A program made the position numbers and the translations under genes. From Catalinimonas niigatensis (GTDB taxonomy: Bacteria; Bacteroidota; Bacteroidia; Cytophagales; Cyclobacteriaceae), in the NCBI RefSeq assembly GCF_030506285.1, contig NZ_CP119422.1:3893501-3957500 (forward strand): a DNA stretch of 64,000 bases. The letters run 5' to 3'. Numbering within the stretch: the first letter of the stretch is position 1; each line of letters starts with the position of its first letter. The notes under the pieces are model-generated. The model ran no database searches. It was not told the DNA's origin and saw only the letters and a program-made list of their open reading frames with translations. Of the stretch, positions 54,420 through 63,928 are shown piece by piece.

Positions 54420-55835
54420 ATGAACGAACATAAAAGCCTACAGGAAAAAACAAGTATTTCTTTTAAAGAAACCCATAAGCAGTCCAACACGATCATACGC
54501 TTTGCTTTATTGATCTATTTTCTATTAGGATTAGCATTAGCTGCGGTCTATGATACTTGGTTCATAGCGCTAAGTATAGGTCCTCTCTGTTTGTTACTAT
54601 ACTATATACCCGTATGGCTACTTCCTGAGAAAACCCTGCATCATTATACAGCAGGTTTGTCATTTTCAATTTTCATGGCCCAGTTTATCTACCAGATGCA
54701 TGGCATGTTTGAGATGCACTTCTTTGCTTTTATCGGGGTGATACTGCTCATCACTTACCAGAACTGGAAAATATTTATTCCTGCAACGCTATTCATTGTA
54801 ATCCATCACGCTGCTTTTGCCTATCTACAATATAAGGGAATAGAAGAAGTTTATTTTACCCAACTGGCTTTCATGGATATGAATACCTTTATCATCCATG
54901 TGGGTCTGGCTGCCGTAATCATTGGTTTGTGTGCATTCTGGGCATATGATTTTGGAAAAAAATCAAAAGTCATGATGGCAGACAAAGTAGTTATTGAAAA
55001 GCAGCTACAACAGGCAGATAAGAATATAAGTATTGCTGCAGAAATTGCAGAAGGAAACCTGGAACTTGAACTTACTGAAGCGCAGGCTTCTGATAAGTTG
55101 GGACAAGCCTTATCTCATATGCTGGAGAAACTGCGTGAAGCCGATCAGCGAGAGCGTTTGGAAAAATTCATCAACCAGGGGTTGGCAAGCTTACACGATA
55201 TTCTTAGAAAAAAAGACACCAATCTTAAAGAAACAGCAGATACAGTATTACAATTTTTGGTGAGGTATGTAAAGGCAAACCAGGGATCTTTGTTTGTACA
55301 TAAGCCTCAAACCAAAACTTTACAGCTCTTAAGCTGCTATGCCTACGATAAGAAAAAGCATCTGGAGAGCGAAGTAGCTTATGGACAGGGATTGATAGGA
55401 CAGGCGTTTCTAGAAAAAGAAACGATTCAACTTAAAGAAGTGCCTGCCTCTTATGTCAGAATTACATCCGGTCTGGGAGAAGCTACTCCCCGTTTCCTGA
55501 TCATTGTTCCTCTCAAAGTCAATGAAACGGTAGTAGGCGTTTTTGAGCTGGCCTTCTTCAAGGTAGTTTCTGATGATGTAGTCCAACTCCTAGAGCTAGC
55601 TGCGGAGCATATAGGCTCTGAGATATTGGCTGGACAGAAAGCAGAAGAGATGAGAAATCTCTTAGAACAAAGCCAGGAATATACAGAGCAGATGCGTTCT
55701 CAGGAAGAAGAAATGAGACAAAACATGGAAGAGCTACAAGCTACCCAGGAAGAACTGGCCAGAAAAGAGAGAGAATACCTGACACAGATTGAGCAGCTAA
55801 AAAGCAAGGTAGCTGAGCTAAAACAAACGGTATAA
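54420..55835 (+). CDS. Membrane GAF-domain sensor with histidine-rich transmembrane domain
   Basis: A 471-aa protein. Residues about 25-180 form six helices in which His94, Glu98, Met99 and His100 (MHGMFEMHFFAF) and His129-His130 (VIHHAAF) lie in predicted helices; this EMHFxxF...HH pattern also occurs as an input domain in chemoreceptors and diguanylate cyclases. A coiled-coil/HAMP-like part (about 190-245), a GAF domain (about 250-405) and a long C-terminal coiled coil (about 410-471) follow. There is no kinase, cyclase or MCP signalling domain. The histidine-rich region may bind haem or metal. It follows the thioredoxin-like gene by one base. Confidence 0.85.
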   Translation: MNEHKSLQEKTSISFKETHKQSNTIIRFALLIYFLLGLALAAVYDTWFIALSIGPLCLLLYYIPVWLLPEKTLHHYTAGLSFSIFMAQFIYQMHGMFEMHFFAFIGVILLITYQNWKIFIPATLFIVIHHAAFAYLQYKGIEEVYFTQLAFMDMNTFIIHVGLAAVIIGLCAFWAYDFGKKSKVMMADKVVIEKQLQQADKNISIAAEIAEGNLELELTEAQASDKLGQALSHMLEKLREADQRERLEKFINQGLASLHDILRKKDTNLKETADTVLQFLVRYVKANQGSLFVHKPQTKTLQLLSCYAYDKKKHLESEVAYGQGLIGQAFLEKETIQLKEVPASYVRITSGLGEATPRFLIIVPLKVNETVVGVFELAFFKVVSDDVVQLLELAAEHIGSEILAGQKAEEMRNLLEQSQEYTEQMRSQEEEMRQNMEELQATQEELARKEREYLTQIEQLKSKVAELKQTV

Positions 55836-55854
55836 AGTATTTCTCTTATCCTGT

Positions 55855-56655
55855 TTACTCAGTAGCATACCAATGGCGGTGAATGATTTCAGTAAATGCG
55901 GGTTGAATAGCACAGCCCGCTACTAATTCTTTACCAAATATAAAATCAGAGGTTGAAGTAAAGGTAGTCACTGTGCCTCCGGCCTGTTGGACCAGAAAAC
56001 CACCGGCAGCGACATCCCAGGGCTTTAAGTTGTATTCAAAAAAACCTTCAAAACGGCCACAGGCCACATAGGCAAGGTCTATGGCTGCACTGCCCATCCG
56101 CCTTAATCCATGTGTTTTTTGCATCAGTTCTTCCACAATCTTGATATAAGCAGGTACATTCTGAAGTTTAGAATAAGGAAAACCTGTGGCCAGAAGACTT
56201 TCTTCCAGTTTCAGTACCGGAGAAACTTTGATTTCTTTATCGTTCAGGTAGACTTTGCCGCCTTTGATAGAATAAAACATCTCATCTCGATTGGGCTCAT
56301 AAATTACGCCCAGAATCACATCATCCCCTTCCATTAAGGCCACACTGATGGAATAAAACGGGATGCCATGTACATAATTGGTGGTACCATCTACGGGATC
56401 AATTACCCAATTATATTGCTCCGCTCTTCCTTTGTCTGCTGTCCCTTCTTCAGTAATGAAGCCTGCTTCCGGAAAAATTTTACCTAAACTTGCCACCAGC
56501 AGTCTCTCCGCTTCTTTATCCACATAAGATACCAGGTCATTTTTCCCTTTGTATTCTATGGAAGAGAGGCTGAACTTCAGCGCTTCGTTTTTAATAAAAG
56601 CACCGGTTTCTTTGATAATCTGTAAGGTGTCTTTGAGGGTAGATTGTAAATCCAT
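55855..56655 (-). CDS. Inositol monophosphatase family protein
   Basis: A 266-aa IMPase-fold phosphatase: the metal motifs ITEEGTADKG, the signature WVIDPVDGTTNYVHGIPFYSI, and the C-terminal YNLKPWDVAAGGFLVQQAGG are all present, so it is a SuhB/IMPase member (myo-inositol 1-phosphatase or another small phosphatase), distinct from CysQ at 33237. It starts 9 bp after the lnt stop, so the two are probably cotranscribed from the minus strand. Confidence 0.95.
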   Translation of the reverse strand: MDLQSTLKDTLQIIKETGAFIKNEALKFSLSSIEYKGKNDLVSYVDKEAERLLVASLGKIFPEAGFITEEGTADKGRAEQYNWVIDPVDGTTNYVHGIPFYSISVALMEGDDVILGVIYEPNRDEMFYSIKGGKVYLNDKEIKVSPVLKLEESLLATGFPYSKLQNVPAYIKIVEELMQKTHGLRRMGSAAIDLAYVACGRFEGFFEYNLKPWDVAAGGFLVQQAGGTVTTFTSTSDFIFGKELVAGCAIQPAFTEIIHRHWYATE

Positions 56656-56664
56656 TATAAAAAT

Positions 56665-58317
56665 TTAAGTGTTTTTTAGAAGTTGACGTTTGACCACGGC
56701 TGCCAGAAATACAAAAACAGAAAGCCAGGCGGCCGTTCTGGCAATGTAATCTCCATAACGGGCATAAAAGGTGAGTTGTTCGGAGAGTTGTATATTCCCA
56801 CGAATCACATCCTGCTCCCAATACTCTGTAGCCTGTAGTATATCTCCTCTCTGATTGAGGAAAGCAGAAATCCCGGTATTGGCAGATCGGGCAATGCTTC
56901 GGCGTAACTCAATAGCTCTCAGACTGGCATAAGCCAGATGCTGTTGGTGCCCGGGCGTATTGCCCCACCAGCCGTCGTTGGTGATGATAAAGATAGCATT
57001 GGCCCCATTCCTGATATATTCCGACATGAAATCTCCATAAATAGATTCATAACAAATGGCTGGAGCAATACCAGTACCTTCCCTGTTTTCCAAAACAGTG
57101 CGCTCATCCTGACGACCAAAACCTCCGGAGGACCCTCCCAGACTAAATAGCAATTCAGACACAAATCTTAATACCTGGGGGTAAGGCATAATTTCTACTC
57201 CGGGAACCAGCTTTGACTTATGGTAAAAAGTAATGTTGTTGTTCTCATCCAGATAAAAAGCAGTATTAAAGACATCGTAATAACCAGATTCCTCGCTATA
57301 GCGCGCTGTGGGCGTAGCTTCTGCCTGACTGCCATACAGACGAAAAGTAGTCATACCGGTAATCAGCGCAAGATCAGGGTACTGAGCTTTGAAGCGCTTG
57401 ATGCGTTGAATTAGCTTATGATCCTCAATAGCTTCTTCATTATAAGCGCCATCAAAAGCAGTTTCCGGCCAGACTAGAAAATGGGTGTTAGGAGTAATCT
57501 TCTGTTCTGACAGAGATATGAAGGTTTCCAGTTGCTGCTCAAAAGGAATAAAATTTTCTGAACCTATAAATTTTTCTGTAAAAGGATCAATGTTAGGTTG
57601 TAAGACCACAACTTCTTTTTCCTCTCCCTGACTTTCATAATAGGCATAGCGGATATAAGAATAGCCGATAGGAGGGATCAGACACAAAACTGTTAACGAA
57701 AAGCTGCGCCAGCGAAACTGTCGGTTTTGAATGGCTCGGCCTTTTAGAAAGACAAAATAAAAAGCAATATTGGCTAGCAGTATCCAGAGCGTGCCGCCAA
57801 ACACACCTGTATATTCATACCATTGCACCCATTCAGGAAAAGAGGCAAAACCATTGCCTAGTGTGAGCCAGGGCCAGGAGAGATCCCAATTGAGGTGAAT
57901 GTATTCAAAAGTGATCCAGTAAAGCACAAAGCTAAAGTAACCCCAATTGTCGCCAGCGGACTTTTTAGTAACCCGAAACAGCACAAAAGGAATACTCATC
58001 AGCGCTGCATTGGCAAGAAGCATAAATAGGGCTCCCACCACGGTAGAATTGTACACCCACCAAGTGGTACTGATGTTCCATAAAAAGAGCGTGAGATAGA
58101 GATAGCCATAGAAGGTACGACCAGAACGTTTATAATCAGCCTGGGAGATGTATTCTTCCATAGCAAAGATGGGAGCAATAGCAAAAAACAGCAAAAAAGG
58201 AAAAGGCAGAGTGGGCCAGCCAAGCCAAAACAAAAGCCCGCTGATGAGAGATAAAATCAGTAGTTCGTACTTTCTGCCAATAGCAGCTTTATTTTTTACC
58301 TTCAACGACGATGACAA
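56665..58317 (-). CDS. lnt: Apolipoprotein N-acyltransferase
   Basis: Adds the third acyl chain to lipoproteins at the outer face of the inner membrane. The 550-aa protein has six to eight N-terminal helices and a nitrilase-like periplasmic domain with the triad Glu in VWPETAFDG, Lys in YHKSKLVPGVE and Cys in PAICYESIYGDF. The exact start is unsure: a TTG at 58315-58317 is the most upstream candidate and overlaps the rsmI stop region by 29 bp; a TTG at 58303-58305 would shorten the overlap to 17 bp. It lies between rsmI and the IMPase gene in one strand-wise run. Confidence 0.9.
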   Translation of the reverse strand: MSSSLKVKNKAAIGRKYELLILSLISGLLFWLGWPTLPFPFLLFFAIAPIFAMEEYISQADYKRSGRTFYGYLYLTLFLWNISTTWWVYNSTVVGALFMLLANAALMSIPFVLFRVTKKSAGDNWGYFSFVLYWITFEYIHLNWDLSWPWLTLGNGFASFPEWVQWYEYTGVFGGTLWILLANIAFYFVFLKGRAIQNRQFRWRSFSLTVLCLIPPIGYSYIRYAYYESQGEEKEVVVLQPNIDPFTEKFIGSENFIPFEQQLETFISLSEQKITPNTHFLVWPETAFDGAYNEEAIEDHKLIQRIKRFKAQYPDLALITGMTTFRLYGSQAEATPTARYSEESGYYDVFNTAFYLDENNNITFYHKSKLVPGVEIMPYPQVLRFVSELLFSLGGSSGGFGRQDERTVLENREGTGIAPAICYESIYGDFMSEYIRNGANAIFIITNDGWWGNTPGHQQHLAYASLRAIELRRSIARSANTGISAFLNQRGDILQATEYWEQDVIRGNIQLSEQLTFYARYGDYIARTAAWLSVFVFLAAVVKRQLLKNT

Positions 58318-58969
58318 TTTCTCCTTTGATTTTGGTTTCAGAATAATGTTGTATCAAGTCAGCAAGGCTGCCATTGATGGTTTCCTCATGAAGTTTGGTC
58401 AATTCACGAGAAACAGAAGCATTTCTCTCTTCTCCAAAAAATTCAGCAAACTGTTGTAGTGTTTTCAACAAACGATGAGGAGACTCATAAAATATCATGG
58501 TACGGTCTTCTTCGCTCAACTGCTTGAATTTAGTTTGTCTTCCCTTTTTGTGGGGCAAAAAACCTTCAAAAGTAAAACGATCAGCCGGCAGACCTGATTT
58601 GACCAGCGCAGGAATAAAGGCAGTTGCTCCGGGCAGACACTCTACTTCAATCTCATGCAGCAGACATTCCCTGACCAGCAAAAAACCGGGATCTGAAATA
58701 GCAGGAGTTCCCGCATCCGTGATGAGAGCCATCTTTTCACCAGCTTTCAATCTTTCAATCAGCTTATCCAGGGTGCGATGTTCATTAAATGCATGATAGC
58801 TGTGTTGCTTGGTAGTGATTTCATAATGTTTAAGGAGAATGCCTGACGTACGGGTGTCTTCTGCCAGAATGGTATCTACCTCTTTGAGGATGCGCAGCCC
58901 ACGAAGGGTAATATCCTCCAGATTACCAATAGGCGTAGGGACTAGAAAAAGGGATGCGGTTTCCTGCAC
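58289..58969 (-). CDS. rsmI: 16S rRNA (cytidine1402-2'-O)-methyltransferase
   Basis: Methylates the 2'-O of C1402 in 16S rRNA with S-adenosylmethionine. The 226-aa protein is shorter than E. coli RsmI (286) but has the full core: LFLVPTPIGNLEDITLRGLRILKEVD at the N terminus, ALITDAGTPAISDPGFLLVR and LPADRFTFEGFLPHKKGRQ. The Bacteroidota form lacks the E. coli C-terminal extension. Its 3' end overlaps the lnt start region. Confidence 0.95.
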   Translation of the reverse strand: MQETASLFLVPTPIGNLEDITLRGLRILKEVDTILAEDTRTSGILLKHYEITTKQHSYHAFNEHRTLDKLIERLKAGEKMALITDAGTPAISDPGFLLVRECLLHEIEVECLPGATAFIPALVKSGLPADRFTFEGFLPHKKGRQTKFKQLSEEDRTMIFYESPHRLLKTLQQFAEFFGEERNASVSRELTKLHEETINGSLADLIQHYSETKIKGEIVIVVEGKK

Positions 58970-59030
58970 AAAAAAATTTGTTTGAGGACGATAAATATAG
59001 ATGTAAAGTAACAGGAATCACCCAAACAAC

Positions 59031-59270
59031 TCAATGAATATCAGCAAGTTTATCAATTTCTTTTGCCAGCTTATGGTCTTTGTCTGTTACTTTGTTTCCA
59101 GCGTCATGGGTACTGAGTTCAAAACTCACAGTATTATATGTATTACTCATATGCGGGTGGTGATTCATCTTCTCAGCTACAATGGCTACTTTAGACATAA
59201 AGCCAAAAGCTTCCACAAAATCTTTGAACTCAAAAGATCTTTTCAGTTTATTATCTTCTTCTTTCCACAT
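59031..59270 (-). CDS. Pterin-4a-carbinolamine dehydratase
   Basis: Dehydrates 4a-hydroxytetrahydrobiopterin or a similar pterin after hydroxylase turnover. The 79-aa protein has the family core, with the active-site His cluster in [15 protein letters not shown] and [12 protein letters not shown] following, and the alpha-helical [10 protein letters not shown] stretch. Length is close to the bacterial norm (about 75-105). A phenylalanine or tryptophan hydroxylase that it might serve is not in this window. Confidence 0.93.
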   Translation of the reverse strand: MWKEEDNKLKRSFEFKDFVEAFGFMSKVAIVAEKMNHHPHMSNTYNTVSFELSTHDAGNKVTDKDHKLAKEIDKLADIH

Positions 59271-59430
59271 AGCTTAAAGTTTTGATATAATAAATGTATG
59301 AGTTGGTAACCCTGCTTGTTACGCTATGTTTGATTATTTGAATAAAGAAGATGTGCAAACATATAATAGCATGGTTGTTTTGCAAAGAGAAGTTATTCGT
59401 TATTCCATACTATTACTATAAGAAGTTCTC

Positions 59431-59697
59431 TTACAGAGCAAATACACCTTCTATTTTATCTGCTTCTACATATTTTTCCATCACTGCATCGCTGGAGCCC
59501 ATCATCACTTTAGCCGTTACGCTCACATAGTTACCCTTACTAGATTCTTTAGTAGTCAGTTTGTTTTTAGGAAAAAGAGCAAAGACTTCATCTTCTTTTC
59601 CTCTGGGCACAATAAATTTAAACATATATAAAGAAGGCCATTTATGAATACCATCTAATTTTTGCTTGAAGGACTCAAAATCAACTGTTCTTGCCAT
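59431..59697 (-). CDS. DUF493 family protein
   Basis: An 88-aa small alpha/beta protein of the YbeD/DUF493 type: the ACT-like fold shows WPSLYMFKFIVPRGKEDEVFALFP, then SKGNYVSVTAKVMMGSSDAVMEKYV, the usual pattern of this family. The function is poorly known (ACT-like regulatory fold). An A+T-rich spacer with a TTTGAT/ATCAAA inverted repeat (59713-59729) lies upstream. Confidence 0.9.
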   Translation of the reverse strand: MARTVDFESFKQKLDGIHKWPSLYMFKFIVPRGKEDEVFALFPKNKLTTKESSKGNYVSVTAKVMMGSSDAVMEKYVEADKIEGVFAL

Positions 59698-60242
59698 AAT
59701 TTGAAATGATTGTTTGATCGTGTATCAAAAACATATTCCTTTCTTTATTAATTCCGCTACTGCTACCCGCTTTTTCCATCTCATCTCCGGTCAAATACTA
59801 TTTTGAATCAATTGTATATGAAAATTATACAATAAAAAATGAAGCAATCGTATCAAAGAAAATAGTTTTATGGAACGCCTTTTCTTAAATAATAGAACTT
59901 CTATGGTAAAAAATAGGAGGGAAGCTTCCTAAAAAGCTTCAAAAAATAATTTTTTTATAGAAAAAAGAGTACAAATAGCATAATTACAAAATTTGCAATA
60001 GAGCCTATATGAAAATGCAATTCTATTGATCTGGATGGTTTAAAATAGTTCAATTTTACACTTCAATAAGTGTATTTAATGTTTTGTTCAAAAAAAGGTG
60101 TATTTTGTTATTAAATTTTTAATGAAAGCATTGTTTTTTGGATGAGTGTGTAACGAAATATCCAAAACCTTCGTAAATTTGTAGTGTAAACCAAAAGACA
60201 AAATTTTAAATTAGAATTTTGAACCACGAAAAGAGAATAATC
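59698..60242. other. 545-bp A+T-rich intergenic region
   Basis: No gene is visible. Contents: TTTGAT/ATCAAA inverted repeat (59713-59729), a GAAGCTT/AAGCTTC hairpin (59921-59940, loop 6) followed after about ten bases by a T run near 59951, and TAAATTTG (60174-60181), a candidate -7 box for the secreted protein gene without a good -33 box. The hairpin could be the end of a small RNA, but I have no sequence evidence for one. Confidence 0.45.
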
Positions 60243-60836
60243 ATGAAAACAATGAAAATCGCAATTTTGACAATGGCTGCCTTATTTACAGTAAATACTG
60301 CAATACTTGCTGCCGACGATGCAGATGCACTAATAAGTGTGCGTCAGGTTAATTCTTCAGAAAAGAAAGCGTTCATCCGCGTGACTAATCTTTCTGATCA
60401 GTCTTCCGCTATCTTGAGAATTAAGGACATGAAAGGAACAACCCTGCACCGCGAAGTGATCGCTAACCAGTCTTACATGAAGAAGTATGACTTCTCTAAC
60501 TTACCAAGTGGAGAGTATGAAGTAGAAGTAAGAACAAAGAATGGTGTTTCTAAAGAAGTATTCCAAATCACATCAGGACAAAGCAATGCTGTTTATTTTA
60601 AACCAGCTGTACAACTTGCTCCTGACATGGTAAAGGTAGCTTTTATGAATAGAATAGCTTCTCCTGTTTCTCTTAAGCTTTACAACAAAGATGGTAAGGT
60701 GCTTTACGAAGAAAAAGTAGCTTCTCAGGAGACTTACTCTAAGGGTCTGAACGTAGCTAAATTGCTGCCAGGACAATATTCATTGGCTATCGTAGGTGAT
60801 AACTATACCTACACAAGAAGCTTGGATATTAAATAA
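60243..60836 (+). CDS. Secreted protein with two tandem beta-sandwich domains
   Basis: A 197-aa secreted protein: signal peptide (KIAILTMAALFTVNTAILA), then two related domains of about 85 residues. Domain 1 includes VTNLSDQSSAILRIKDMKG and NLPSGEYEVEVRTKNG; domain 2 includes PVSLKLYNKDGKVLYEEKV and KLLPGQYSLAIVGDNY. Both have the LxLPxGxY..xI pattern of type IX secretion C-terminal domains. Unlike a T9SS cargo it has no other module. ATG 60243 is preferred over the upstream TTG 60219. A strong terminator follows. Confidence 0.8.
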   Translation: MKTMKIAILTMAALFTVNTAILAADDADALISVRQVNSSEKKAFIRVTNLSDQSSAILRIKDMKGTTLHREVIANQSYMKKYDFSNLPSGEYEVEVRTKNGVSKEVFQITSGQSNAVYFKPAVQLAPDMVKVAFMNRIASPVSLKLYNKDGKVLYEEKVASQETYSKGLNVAKLLPGQYSLAIVGDNYTYTRSLDIK

Positions 60837-60870
60837 GCCGATCATACATAATTTTGTAAATCTTTATAGA

Positions 60871-60900
60871 GGTGCAGGCGTAAGCTTGCACCTTTTTTTT
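60871..60900 (+). terminator. Intrinsic terminator of the secreted protein gene
   Basis: The stem GGTGCAGGC / GCTTGCACC (one G-T wobble; 60871-60879 with 60884-60892, loop GTAA) is followed by eight T (60893-60900). Confidence 0.93.
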
Positions 60901-61058
60901 GTTTCAATTTTATCGAAGCAGTTTCCTGGCTTGCTAAAAAAGCGGAAATACCCGTGACTTACTATTTGAATTCATTAATTTCGCCATCTTAAAGGTAGCT
61001 GTGCATTGTAAAGCTCAGCTTTTTTAGTTTAATACTGCACGATCAAGATTATTGCAAT

Positions 61059-63482
61059 ATGAAAATATCTGTCAACTGGCTGAAAGATTATATCTCATTT
61101 AAGGACAAGACGGAAGAAATAGCCCACATGCTCACCATGTCGGGTCTGGAAGTAGAAGGGATAGAAGTTTATGAACAGGTGCCCGGCGGGCTGAGAGGTT
61201 TGGTAGTTGGCGAGGTACTTACTGCTGAGCCTCACCCCAATGCTGATCGCCTGAGAAAAACTACGGTAGATATCGGCAATAGAGAAATCAAGCCGATTGT
61301 GTGTGGCGCCCCCAATGTAGCAGCAGGGCAAAAAGTAGTAGTGGCTACAGTAGGAACCATGCTTTATCCGGCGGAAGGAGACCCGTTTGAAATAAAAAAA
61401 GCCAAAATCAGAGGTGAAGTATCCGAAGGGATGATTTGTGCCGAGGATGAAATTGGACTGAGCGCTTCTCATGAAGGTATTATGGTACTGGACACGGATT
61501 TGCCTAATGGAACACCCGCTGCTCAGTATTTCAATGTGTATGAGGATCAGGTACTGGAGATAGGATTAACACCCAATAGAGCAGATGCCGCTTCGCATAT
61601 TGGTGTAGCTCGTGATCTTAGAGCCTTGCTCCGTAAAGACCTTCAATGGCCTTCGGTAGATGACTTTGCCATAGATAATGATAACTTACCCATTCAGATT
61701 AAAGTTGAAAATATTGATGCCTGCCCCAGATATTCGGGTATAACCATCAGTGGTGTTACCGTAAAAAAATCACCTGAGTGGTTACAGCAACGTTTGCAGG
61801 CTATCGGGCTAACGCCTATCAACAATATTGTAGACATTACCAATTTTGTGCTACATGAAGTAGGCCAGCCGCTGCATGCCTTCGACGCCGATGCTATCAC
61901 AGGAGGAAAGGTGATTGTCAAAACTTTGGCGGCAGGGAGTACTTTCACCACTTTGGATGGAAAGGAGCGCAAATTACAGGCAGAAGACCTAATGATCTGT
62001 AATGCCAAAGAAGGAATGTGTATTGCCGGAGTATTTGGTGGAATGAAGTCAGGAGTAAAAGAAAGTACCAGAAATATATTTCTGGAAAGTGCTTATTTTT
62101 CGCCCGAGTACATTCGTCGTACCGCCCAGCATCACAGTCTGAAAACTGATGCCTCATTCCGTTATGAGCGAGGTACAGATCCCAGAATTACGGTGTATGC
62201 ACTTAAGCGTGCAGCTATGCTCATTAAGGAATGGGCAGGGGGTAGTATTTCTTCTGATGTAATTGATATTTATCCTGACCCGCAAGAGGATTTTAAGGTA
62301 AAGATAACCTACAGGAATATTGATCGTCTCATCGGGAAAAAGCTGGCCCATGAAGAAATCAAAGAAATCCTGCATTACCTGGATATTTCTGTGGAGGATG
62401 AGCATGTGCATGGTTTTACCGCAATAGTTCCACCTTACCGAGTGGATGTGCAGCGGGAGGCTGATGTGATAGAAGAAATTTTGCGCATCTATGGGTACGA
62501 CAATGTGGAGACTTCTGCCTATCTGAGTGCCGACTTCCTATCCAGCTTTCCTGAAATGGATTCTGATAAGCTACAGTCCCGCATCAGTGAGATGATGGCA
62601 GGGAATGGTTTTCATGAAATCATTACCAACTCTCTTACCAAACCTGCTTATGCCAATGCAATGGGTATGGGAGCAAACTCTGTAGAGATTCTCAATAAGC
62701 TAAGTGAAGATCTGGGAGTGATGCGCCAGAGCCTCATATTCAGCGGGTTGGAAGTGATTGCCTATAACATAAGCCATCGTAAGAAAAACCTGAAATTTTT
62801 TGAAATTGGCAAAACTTACGAAAAATTAGAAGGTAAGTATCTGGAAAAAAAGCAGTTAGCTATTTTCATGACTGGAAATCAACAGGCAGAGAGCTGGAGA
62901 GGTGTTAGCACTGAAGTATCTTTTCACGATTTGTCTTCGATAATTAGAAAAATATTTAATAGGTTTGATATAGTCGACCCTATGCAAAAAGGACTGGAAG
63001 ATCCTAAATTTAGCTACGGACTGGACTATCAGCTTAATGGAAAATCTATTGGTCAGGCCGGATTGTTACATCCTAAGCTGGCGGCACTTGCTGGTGTGAA
63101 GCAAGCCGTTTTTTTTGCAAGTATAGACTGGCCTGCCTTGTTGAAAAAAGTGAGTGAAAAGAGTGCTAAGGAAAGACTGATCTATCAGGAAATTTCTAAA
63201 TTTCCAGAAGTACGCAGGGATTTGTCTTTGGTGCTGGACAAACAAGTCGGTTTTAGCCAGGTTGAATCAGTAGCCAAAAAGTATAGCGATACGCTGGTAA
63301 AAGATATTAACGTCTTTGATATCTATGAAGGGGAAAGTATAGGAGCTGATAAAAAGGCCTATGCCCTGAGTTTTATATTGCAAGACACTGAAAGAACTCT
63401 TACCGATAAGGTGATTGATAAGACAATGAAAAAGCTGATGAATTTTTTTGAAAAAGAGCTGGGGGCTGTCATTAGGAAATAA
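61059..63482 (+). CDS. pheT: Phenylalanyl-tRNA synthetase beta subunit
   Basis: Non-catalytic/editing subunit of the alpha2-beta2 PheRS. At 807 aa it has normal length. In order: the N-terminal tRNA-binding EMAP-like OB domain (GEVLTAEPHPNADRLRKT, residues about 45-155), B3/B4 editing module with DITNFVLHEVGQPLHAFDADAI, B5 domain (ITYRNIDRLIG), the catalytic-like core (READVIEEILRIYGYDNV), and the C-terminal ferredoxin-like anticodon-binding domain (ISKFPEVRRDLSLVLDK). pheS is not adjacent, which is frequent in Bacteroidota. A strong hairpin lies about 60 bp downstream. Confidence 0.98.
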   Translation: MKISVNWLKDYISFKDKTEEIAHMLTMSGLEVEGIEVYEQVPGGLRGLVVGEVLTAEPHPNADRLRKTTVDIGNREIKPIVCGAPNVAAGQKVVVATVGTMLYPAEGDPFEIKKAKIRGEVSEGMICAEDEIGLSASHEGIMVLDTDLPNGTPAAQYFNVYEDQVLEIGLTPNRADAASHIGVARDLRALLRKDLQWPSVDDFAIDNDNLPIQIKVENIDACPRYSGITISGVTVKKSPEWLQQRLQAIGLTPINNIVDITNFVLHEVGQPLHAFDADAITGGKVIVKTLAAGSTFTTLDGKERKLQAEDLMICNAKEGMCIAGVFGGMKSGVKESTRNIFLESAYFSPEYIRRTAQHHSLKTDASFRYERGTDPRITVYALKRAAMLIKEWAGGSISSDVIDIYPDPQEDFKVKITYRNIDRLIGKKLAHEEIKEILHYLDISVEDEHVHGFTAIVPPYRVDVQREADVIEEILRIYGYDNVETSAYLSADFLSSFPEMDSDKLQSRISEMMAGNGFHEIITNSLTKPAYANAMGMGANSVEILNKLSEDLGVMRQSLIFSGLEVIAYNISHRKKNLKFFEIGKTYEKLEGKYLEKKQLAIFMTGNQQAESWRGVSTEVSFHDLSSIIRKIFNRFDIVDPMQKGLEDPKFSYGLDYQLNGKSIGQAGLLHPKLAALAGVKQAVFFASIDWPALLKKVSEKSAKERLIYQEISKFPEVRRDLSLVLDKQVGFSQVESVAKKYSDTLVKDINVFDIYEGESIGADKKAYALSFILQDTERTLTDKVIDKTMKKLMNFFEKELGAVIRK

Positions 63483-63544
63483 TGCTTATAGACTGATTCC
63501 AAACTTTTTGGGATAAACAAAGCATTTAAGAATTTTTACTCAAG

Positions 63545-63573
63545 AGTATATTCTCTTTGTTAGAGAATATACT
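63545..63573 (+). terminator. Strong hairpin downstream of pheT
   Basis: A perfect 12-bp stem (AGTATATTCTCT / AGAGAATATACT) with a 5-nt TTGTT loop. Only a weak T-rich tail (TTGTTGTG) follows, so it may be a terminator or a processing/regulatory structure before the coiled-coil gene. Confidence 0.55.
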
Positions 63574-63616
63574 TGTTGTGAAACTAACCATAACTAAAAA
63601 GTAGCAATAGCTATTT

Positions 63617-63913
63617 ATGAATCAGAAGAAACTGATCACTGAGATATCTGTCTTAGAACGGAAGGCCGAGTTGCTGGTGAGTCAGCATCATGCCCTGAAG
63701 GAGGAGCTCAAGCAACTGAAAGAAGAAAACAGGGTGCTCCGGTCAGTCATTGAAGAAAAAGATGGACAAATAAACCATTTTCAAAAGACATTAAAATTAA
63801 GTAAAATTGTAGATAACGCAGTAGCAGATCAGGAAGATACTACTGACCTTAAGCGTACGATTAACGAGTATATCAGGAAGATTGATAAATGTATTGCTCA
63901 ACTAAGTCAATAA
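63617..63913 (+). CDS. Coiled-coil protein upstream of zapA (ZapB-like?)
   Basis: A 98-aa protein that is almost wholly helical and charged: ISVLERKAELLVSQHHALKE and LKQLKEENRVLRSVIEE form a long coiled coil (residues about 8-60), followed by a short C-terminal helix (INEYIRKIDKCIAQL). It starts 43 bp after the hairpin and is 15 bp upstream of zapA, so a role with ZapA at the division ring is likely, comparable to ZapB, but homology is not visible. Function is inferred from context. Confidence 0.72.
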   Translation: MNQKKLITEISVLERKAELLVSQHHALKEELKQLKEENRVLRSVIEEKDGQINHFQKTLKLSKIVDNAVADQEDTTDLKRTINEYIRKIDKCIAQLSQ

Positions 63914-63928
63914 ATTGCGGAATATCGA

